Assembly: GCA_003498085.1 (NCBI GenBank)
Contig: DNCM01000180.1
Location: 1 to 11,391 of the forward strand
Length of the DNA: 11,391 nt
Source: a bacterium
GTDB taxonomy: Bacteria; UBA9089; UBA9088
Direction of reading: 5' to 3'
The notes beneath the pieces were generated by a model. The model searched no databases. It saw only the letters and a program-made list of their open reading frames with translations, and was not told the DNA's origin. A program made the translations under genes and the position numbers. Shown piece by piece: positions 8,161-11,391 of this stretch (the stretch's first letter is position 1; each line of letters starts with the position of its first letter).

Positions 8161-8599
8161 TTTCAAAAAGGAGTCTTGTCTGAAGGCGGTTTATCTTCTT
8201 TCTTTTTCTTTCTTCCATATCTATCGCTTCTTTAGTTGTCAAAAGATATTTAATTGTTTCAATTAAATCTAATGGGTTAAATGGCTTTGTTATATAATCA
8301 TCAGCACCGTCTACAATACCTTCAAGTTCATCTCTTGTTGTTCCTTTTGCTGTAAGCATAATGATAGGAATTCCAGAAAATTCTGTGTTTTTTCTTATCC
8401 TTCTACAGACCTCATTCCCATCAACTTTTGGAAGGATAAGATCGAGAATAATAAGATCCGGGATAATCTCTTCTACCATTAAAAGTCCCTTTTCTCCATC
8501 CTCTGCATATGATATCTCATATCCCTCAAGCTCAAGGATAGACTTAAGGATATGAATCATATCCTCATCATCTTCTATTATCAATATTTTATTGTTCAT
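8153..8599 (-). CDS. Single-domain response regulator (REC)
   Basis: This 148-residue protein is a receiver domain with a short tail. The acidic pocket is at E9-D10-D11, the phospho-acceptor is D53 (LIILDLILPKVDG), T83 is the switch residue (IIMLTAKG) and K105 is the conserved Lys (DDYITKPFNP). Residues from about 121 form a charged, Lys/Arg-rich tail with no recognisable output domain, too short for a DNA-binding module. It probably signals by protein contact, most plausibly with the GAF-HD-GYP protein encoded by the next, overlapping gene; the pair would correspond to a split form of the common REC-HD-GYP architecture. No histidine kinase gene is in the window, so the phosphate donor is unknown. 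It is the first gene of its operon, with a -10 box 6 bases before the ATG. The sequence AGGA lies only 2 bases from the ATG, too close to serve as a normal Shine-Dalgarno site. Confidence 0.93.
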   Translation of the reverse strand: MNNKILIIEDDEDMIHILKSILELEGYEISYAEDGEKGLLMVEEIIPDLIILDLILPKVDGNEVCRRIRKNTEFSGIPIIMLTAKGTTRDELEGIVDGADDYITKPFNPLDLIETIKYLLTTKEAIDMEERKRKKINRLQTRLLFENE

Positions 8600-8605
8600 A
8601 ATCCT

Positions 8606-8635
8606 ATTCTAGCATATTTTTTAAATATTTTGCAA
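8606..8635 (-). promoter_or_regulatory. Extended -10 promoter of the response regulator operon, leaderless layout
   Basis: Read on the minus strand, a -35 like TTGCAA (8635-8630) is followed by an 18-base spacer and TAGAAT (8611-8606), preceded by TGC, an extended -10 element. The ATG follows after only 6 bases. The spacer contains an all-A/T inverted repeat (ATATTT-AAA-AAATAT, 8628-8614). The gap between gatC and this gene is 44 bases and shows no GC-rich hairpin terminator, so read-through from the aspS operon is possible in addition to this promoter. Confidence 0.6.
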
Positions 8636-8643
8636 GAAAATTT

Positions 8644-8916
8644 TTATTCAATGACCTTTGGTACTTTGAATTGCTTGTCTTCAATATGGCTTGAAAGACT
8701 AGAAATTGGACAAAATGAGGGTTTTTCTTCATCTTCTCTTAATTTCTTTTCATAGCCAATATGAAATGCTGGGTCTATTTCTTGGGTTTTAAGTTCGTTT
8801 ATCTTTGAGATATATTCAACAATCCTTGTAAGTTCAACCGCCATCTTTTCCTTCTCTTTTTCATCAAGTTCAAGGTTTGCAAGCTGTGCAATATGTTCGA
8901 CAGTTTTTATATCCAT
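8644..8916 (-). CDS. gatC: Aspartyl/glutamyl-tRNA amidotransferase subunit C
   Basis: This 90-residue protein is full length for GatC, the small subunit that wraps around GatA and stabilises the GatCAB complex. GatCAB converts Asp-tRNA(Asn) and/or Glu-tRNA(Gln) to the amidated forms in the cytoplasm. Family marks are VEHIAQLANLELDEKEKEKM near the N terminus, LREDEEKPS in the middle and the C-terminal FKVPKVIE. It lies third in the operon after aspS and tsaC and overlaps tsaC by 10 bases. gatA and gatB do not follow, so the other subunits must be encoded elsewhere. Its position beside an AspRS with non-discriminating residues suggests that Asp-tRNA(Asn) amidation is at least one of its jobs. 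Confidence 0.95.
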   Translation of the reverse strand: MDIKTVEHIAQLANLELDEKEKEKMAVELTRIVEYISKINELKTQEIDPAFHIGYEKKLREDEEKPSFCPISSLSSHIEDKQFKVPKVIE

Positions 8917-9491
8917 TTTAAAACCTCCTCATAAATTGCCCCTTCCCTCAATATTTTTGGCGGAGTAAGGGTTACATCAACAATTGTTGATGGAATGCCA
9001 ATCTGGGTCTTTCCACCATCAATTATAAGCTCTATTCCAGAAATTGGAAGAATATCCTCTATTGTTGTTGCATCCCTTTCCCCAGAGATATTTGCAGATG
9101 TTGTTGCAATTGGTCCCTTAAATTCATTTAATAATGAAAGGGTAATTGGGTGGTTTGGAATCCTTACTCCAATTTTTTCTCCAACCCACTTAAATTCATC
9201 CTTGGAATATAGAATAATTGTAAGTGGGCCTGGCCAGAATTTCTCTGCAAGTTTGTAAGCTCTTTCTCCTATATCTTTTGCAATGATTGGAAGATAGGAT
9301 ATATCGCCAATCAAAAACGGAATCCGCTTTTCTTTTTCTCTTTTCTTTATTTCGTATATCCTAAAATATGCCTTTTTGCTACATCCGTCAACGCCAATTC
9401 CATAGACTGTCTCTGTTGGAAAAGCAATTACTTTTCCATCTTTTAGGTATTGACAGGCAAGTGAAATTCCATCTTGTTTTACTATCTTCAT
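8907..9491 (-). CDS. tsaC: L-threonylcarbamoyladenylate synthase (TsaC/Sua5/YrdC family)
   Basis: This 194-residue cytoplasmic enzyme makes threonylcarbamoyl-AMP from Thr, bicarbonate and ATP, the first step of the t6A37 modification of ANN-decoding tRNAs. YrdC-fold motifs in order are FPTETVYGIG (24-33), the basic KKREKEKR stretch (49-56), WPGPLT (86-91), VRIPNHP (109-115), TTSANISG (130-137), PSTIVD (167-172) and LREG (181-184). It is the short form, without the C-terminal Sua5 domain. Its ATG overlaps the aspS stop as ATGA, and its end overlaps gatC, so all three genes are translationally linked. It is placed with two genes of Asn-tRNA formation, and tRNA(Asn) is itself an ANN-decoding tRNA. 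The remaining t6A genes (tsaB, tsaD, tsaE) are not in the window. Confidence 0.94.
   Translation of the reverse strand: MKIVKQDGISLACQYLKDGKVIAFPTETVYGIGVDGCSKKAYFRIYEIKKREKEKRIPFLIGDISYLPIIAKDIGERAYKLAEKFWPGPLTIILYSKDEFKWVGEKIGVRIPNHPITLSLLNEFKGPIATTSANISGERDATTIEDILPISGIELIIDGGKTQIGIPSTIVDVTLTPPKILREGAIYEEVLKWI
8924..8930 (-). promoter_or_regulatory. Strong Shine-Dalgarno site of gatC inside tsaC
   Basis: GAGGAGG on the minus strand lies 7 bases before the gatC ATG. It is encoded by the Glu-Glu-Val codons near the end of tsaC. This near-perfect site fixes the gatC start. It also shows that the host ribosome has a conventional anti-Shine-Dalgarno sequence, in contrast to the operon-leading genes, which lack such sites. 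Confidence 0.85.
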
Positions 9492-11212
9492 AATATCTTA
9501 ATTCCCAACTCTTTTAGCTGCATATTTTCTATTTGTGTTGGGCTTTCTGTCATAAGACATGTTCCAGTCTGTGTCTTTGGGAATGCAATGACATCACGGA
9601 TTGAATCACAGCCTGCCATGACCATAAGAAGCCTATCAATTCCAAGGGCGATCCCTCCATGTGGCGGTGCACCAAAAGATAAGCCATCTAATAAAAAACC
9701 AAACTCCTTCTCTGCCAATTCTTTGATCCCTAGTGCACTAAAAACCATCCTTTGGATATCTGGTTTATGAATTCTTATTGAACCACCCCCAATCTCACAA
9801 CCATTTAGAATAACATCGTATGTTTTTGCCTTTACCTTTACCTTTTCCTTTGAGAGAAAAGGTAGATCAACATCCCTTGGTGATGTAAATGGATGGTGAG
9901 ATGGTTTAAGAGTTCCATCCTCGTCATATTCAAACAATGGAGCCTCAACTATCCATAGGAATTCAAAATCTTCTTTTGGTTTTCCAAGATGAAGTCTCAA
10001 TGCTGATAGAGTATCACATACAACCTTTAGTTTATCTGCAACGATGAGAATAAGATCAGAATCTTCTCCAAGGAATACATCTTTTATCTTCCTAAGCTCA
10101 TCATCTTTGAAAAACTTGGCAATCGGTGATTGGAGAGAATTTTCTTCAACCTTAAACCAGCAGAGTCCACTTGCACCACAACTTTTTGCAAACTCAATTA
10201 AGCTATCGATTTCACTCCTTGATATATCACCCATCTCCTTTCTATTTATTCCCCTTATTGCCTCTTTCCCTTTGAATACATTAAAATCTGAAGAGGAAAG
10301 GAATCCCAAGTCTTCTATCTCCATGCCAAATCTTGTATCTGGCTTATCGCATCCATACCTAAGCATTGCTATATCATAAGTTATTCTTGGAAATGGGGTT
10401 TTTATAGACACATTTAATACATTCTCAAATACATCCTTTATTAAATCTTCAATAAGGCTCATTATATCTTCTTCATCAACGAAGGATTGCTCGATATCAA
10501 GCTGTGTGAATTCTGGTTGCCTATCTGCCCGTAAATCTTCATCCCTAAAACACCTTGCAATTTGAAAATATTTTTCAAAGCCAGAAACCATAAGGATTTG
10601 CTTAAACAGTTGTGGTGATTGTGGAAGCGCATAGAATGAGCCTGGAGAAAGTCTAGATGGAACAAGAAAGTCTCTTGCGCCCTCGGGTGTGCTTCTTATA
10701 AGGTACGGAGTTTCTATTTCAAAAAAGCCTTGTTTATCAAGAAATTGCCTCATTCTTTGGATGACCCTATGTCTTAAGATAATATTCTTCTGCATATTCT
10801 CCCTTCTTAAATCAAGGTATCTATGTTTCAGCCTTATTTCCTCTTTTGGAAGGGATGTATAATCTACTATCTCAAACGGAAGAGACCTTGATTCATTAAG
10901 AACAGAGAGGGAATAGACAATTACCTCAATCTCGCCTGTTTTTAAATTTGGGTTTTCTGTTCCCTTTGGTCTCCTTGAAACTTTCCCTTCAATCTTGATC
11001 ACCCACTCACTCCTCAATGAATGTGCCTTGATATGGGTTTCAGAATCTATCTCCGGATTAAAGACAACCTGGACAATCCCAGAGATATCCCTTAAGTCAA
11101 TGAATATAACACCCCCATGATCCCTTCTACTGTGGACCCAGCCTGATAAGGAAACACTAGACCCTACATCATCAAGACCTAAATTTCCACAGTAGTGCGT
11201 TCTATAAGCCAT
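9488..11212 (-). CDS. aspS: Aspartyl-tRNA synthetase, bacterial type, probably non-discriminating
   Basis: This 574-residue class IIb synthetase charges tRNA(Asp), and probably tRNA(Asn), with aspartate. Domains in order are the N-terminal OB-fold anticodon-binding domain (1-105), the catalytic core from about 120, a GAD insertion at about 290-400 that marks the bacterial type, and the rest of the core to the C terminus. Class II motif 2 is at about 216-239, with R223 (CFRDEDLRADRQPEF). Motif 3 is GGIALGIDRL, with R527. The aspartate-binding QSPQ is at 198-201. His32 (RRDHGG) and Gly84 (RRPKGTENP) match the His/Gly pair reported for non-discriminating bacterial AspRSs such as that of Pseudomonas aeruginosa (H31, G82), where E. 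coli has Leu and Lys. The start is supported by alignment with known N termini (RTHYCG against RTEYCG). No Shine-Dalgarno site precedes the ATG. Confidence 0.96.
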   Translation of the reverse strand: MAYRTHYCGNLGLDDVGSSVSLSGWVHSRRDHGGVIFIDLRDISGIVQVVFNPEIDSETHIKAHSLRSEWVIKIEGKVSRRPKGTENPNLKTGEIEVIVYSLSVLNESRSLPFEIVDYTSLPKEEIRLKHRYLDLRRENMQKNIILRHRVIQRMRQFLDKQGFFEIETPYLIRSTPEGARDFLVPSRLSPGSFYALPQSPQLFKQILMVSGFEKYFQIARCFRDEDLRADRQPEFTQLDIEQSFVDEEDIMSLIEDLIKDVFENVLNVSIKTPFPRITYDIAMLRYGCDKPDTRFGMEIEDLGFLSSSDFNVFKGKEAIRGINRKEMGDISRSEIDSLIEFAKSCGASGLCWFKVEENSLQSPIAKFFKDDELRKIKDVFLGEDSDLILIVADKLKVVCDTLSALRLHLGKPKEDFEFLWIVEAPLFEYDEDGTLKPSHHPFTSPRDVDLPFLSKEKVKVKAKTYDVILNGCEIGGGSIRIHKPDIQRMVFSALGIKELAEKEFGFLLDGLSFGAPPHGGIALGIDRLLMVMAGCDSIRDVIAFPKTQTGTCLMTESPTQIENMQLKELGIKIL

Positions 11213-11220
11213 TTAAAAAC

Positions 11221-11250
11221 ATTATACTAAAGACAGATTGAGAAAAACAA
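11221..11250 (-). promoter_or_regulatory. Sigma70-type promoter of aspS-tsaC-gatC, leaderless layout
   Basis: On the minus strand a perfect -10 box TATAAT (11226-11221) lies 8 bases before the aspS ATG, the same distance as in the activase gene at the other end of the window. A weaker -35 candidate, TTGTTT (11250-11245), is 18 bases upstream. The intervening 8 bases (T/A-rich) contain no Shine-Dalgarno sequence. The -10 is clear; the -35 assignment is tentative. Confidence 0.65.
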
Positions 11251-11317
11251 GCTTTACAATTTGAAACCCCATATCTTTCTTAGCTAAATTTGAATTTTTT
11301 GGTAAAAGAGCCCCTTT

Positions 11318-11346
11318 TTGGCTAAAGTGAGAGTTTCTTATATAAA
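11318..11346 (+). promoter_or_regulatory. Possible rightward promoter leaving the window
   Basis: TTGGCT (11318-11323) and TATAAA (11341-11346) are separated by 17 bases on the plus strand and could drive a gene beyond the right edge, divergent from aspS. No ATG follows before the window ends, so the leaderless spacing seen at the other promoters is not repeated. In an AT-rich intergenic region such a match can arise by chance. Nothing else was recognised in 11251-11391. Confidence 0.25.
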
Positions 11347-11391
11347 CCTAAAGAAAGCAAAATTTTATTTCTTTGTAACTATTCAGCTATT

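Noticed and set aside
8161..8166. In-frame TTG start at 8166 for the GAF-HD-GYP gene.
   Set aside because: The ATG at 8160 is two codons downstream and gives the compact ATGAATAA overlap; neither has a Shine-Dalgarno site, so ATG is preferred.
7820..8266. Plus-strand open frame of 148 codons opposite the HD-GYP and response-regulator genes.
   Set aside because: It lies entirely antisense to two well-supported genes, has a Ser-rich translation with no recognisable domain, and no promoter or Shine-Dalgarno site was seen.
8600..8643. Search for a terminator or small RNA between gatC and the response-regulator gene.
   Set aside because: Only A/T palindromes are present, with no stable hairpin; the stretch is accounted for by the promoter.
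11309..11323. Hairpin AGCC-7-GGCT followed on the minus strand by CTTTT, considered as a terminator for a gene beyond the right edge.
   Set aside because: The stem is only 4 base pairs with a 7-base loop, and the T-run is short. It also overlaps the possible rightward -35 box, so no terminator was called.

Overview
This is a gene-dense, AT-rich bacterial window with nine complete protein-coding genes in three transcription units. There are no RNA genes, mobile elements, CRISPR arrays or long repeats, and no gene-free stretch over 300 bases. The proteins are rich in Lys, Ile and Glu. The host is a bacterium: it has bacterial-type AspRS with the GAD insertion, GatC and peptidoglycan amidase. 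It is probably anaerobic, because the largest gene encodes an oxygen-sensitive type of Fe-S activase, and plausibly has two membranes, because the amidase carries an insertion like that of AmiB/AmiC. No gene alone fixes the phylum; an uncultured candidate-phylum lineage is a guess.

Layout. (1) Plus strand, 69-4178: a 1369-residue fusion of two BcrA/HgdC-type activase domains with C-terminal domains related to 2-hydroxyacyl-CoA dehydratase/double-cubane reductases. (2) Minus strand, 8599 to 4191: a five-gene operon encoding a single-domain response regulator, a GAF/HD-GYP protein with altered metal-site residues, a LysM N-acetylmuramoyl-L-alanine amidase, a GerMN-domain membrane-anchored protein and a DUF1646 transporter. 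The first four overlap at stop/start codons. Units 1 and 2 converge with only 12 bases between their stop codons. (3) Minus strand, 11212 to 8644: aspS-tsaC-gatC, a tRNA charging and modification operon, also overlapping. The AspRS has residues of the non-discriminating type, which fits GatC as part of a GatCAB amidotransferase that makes Asn-tRNA from Asp-tRNA.

The most striking non-coding signal is that each transcription unit starts with a good sigma70-like -10 box only 6-8 bases before the ATG and has no usable Shine-Dalgarno sequence. This predicts leaderless mRNAs. Two internal genes (gatC and the DUF1646 gene) have strong Shine-Dalgarno sites, so the organism appears to use both initiation modes. 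The five-gene operon looks like a signalling and cell-envelope module. Its joint function is inferred from context only.
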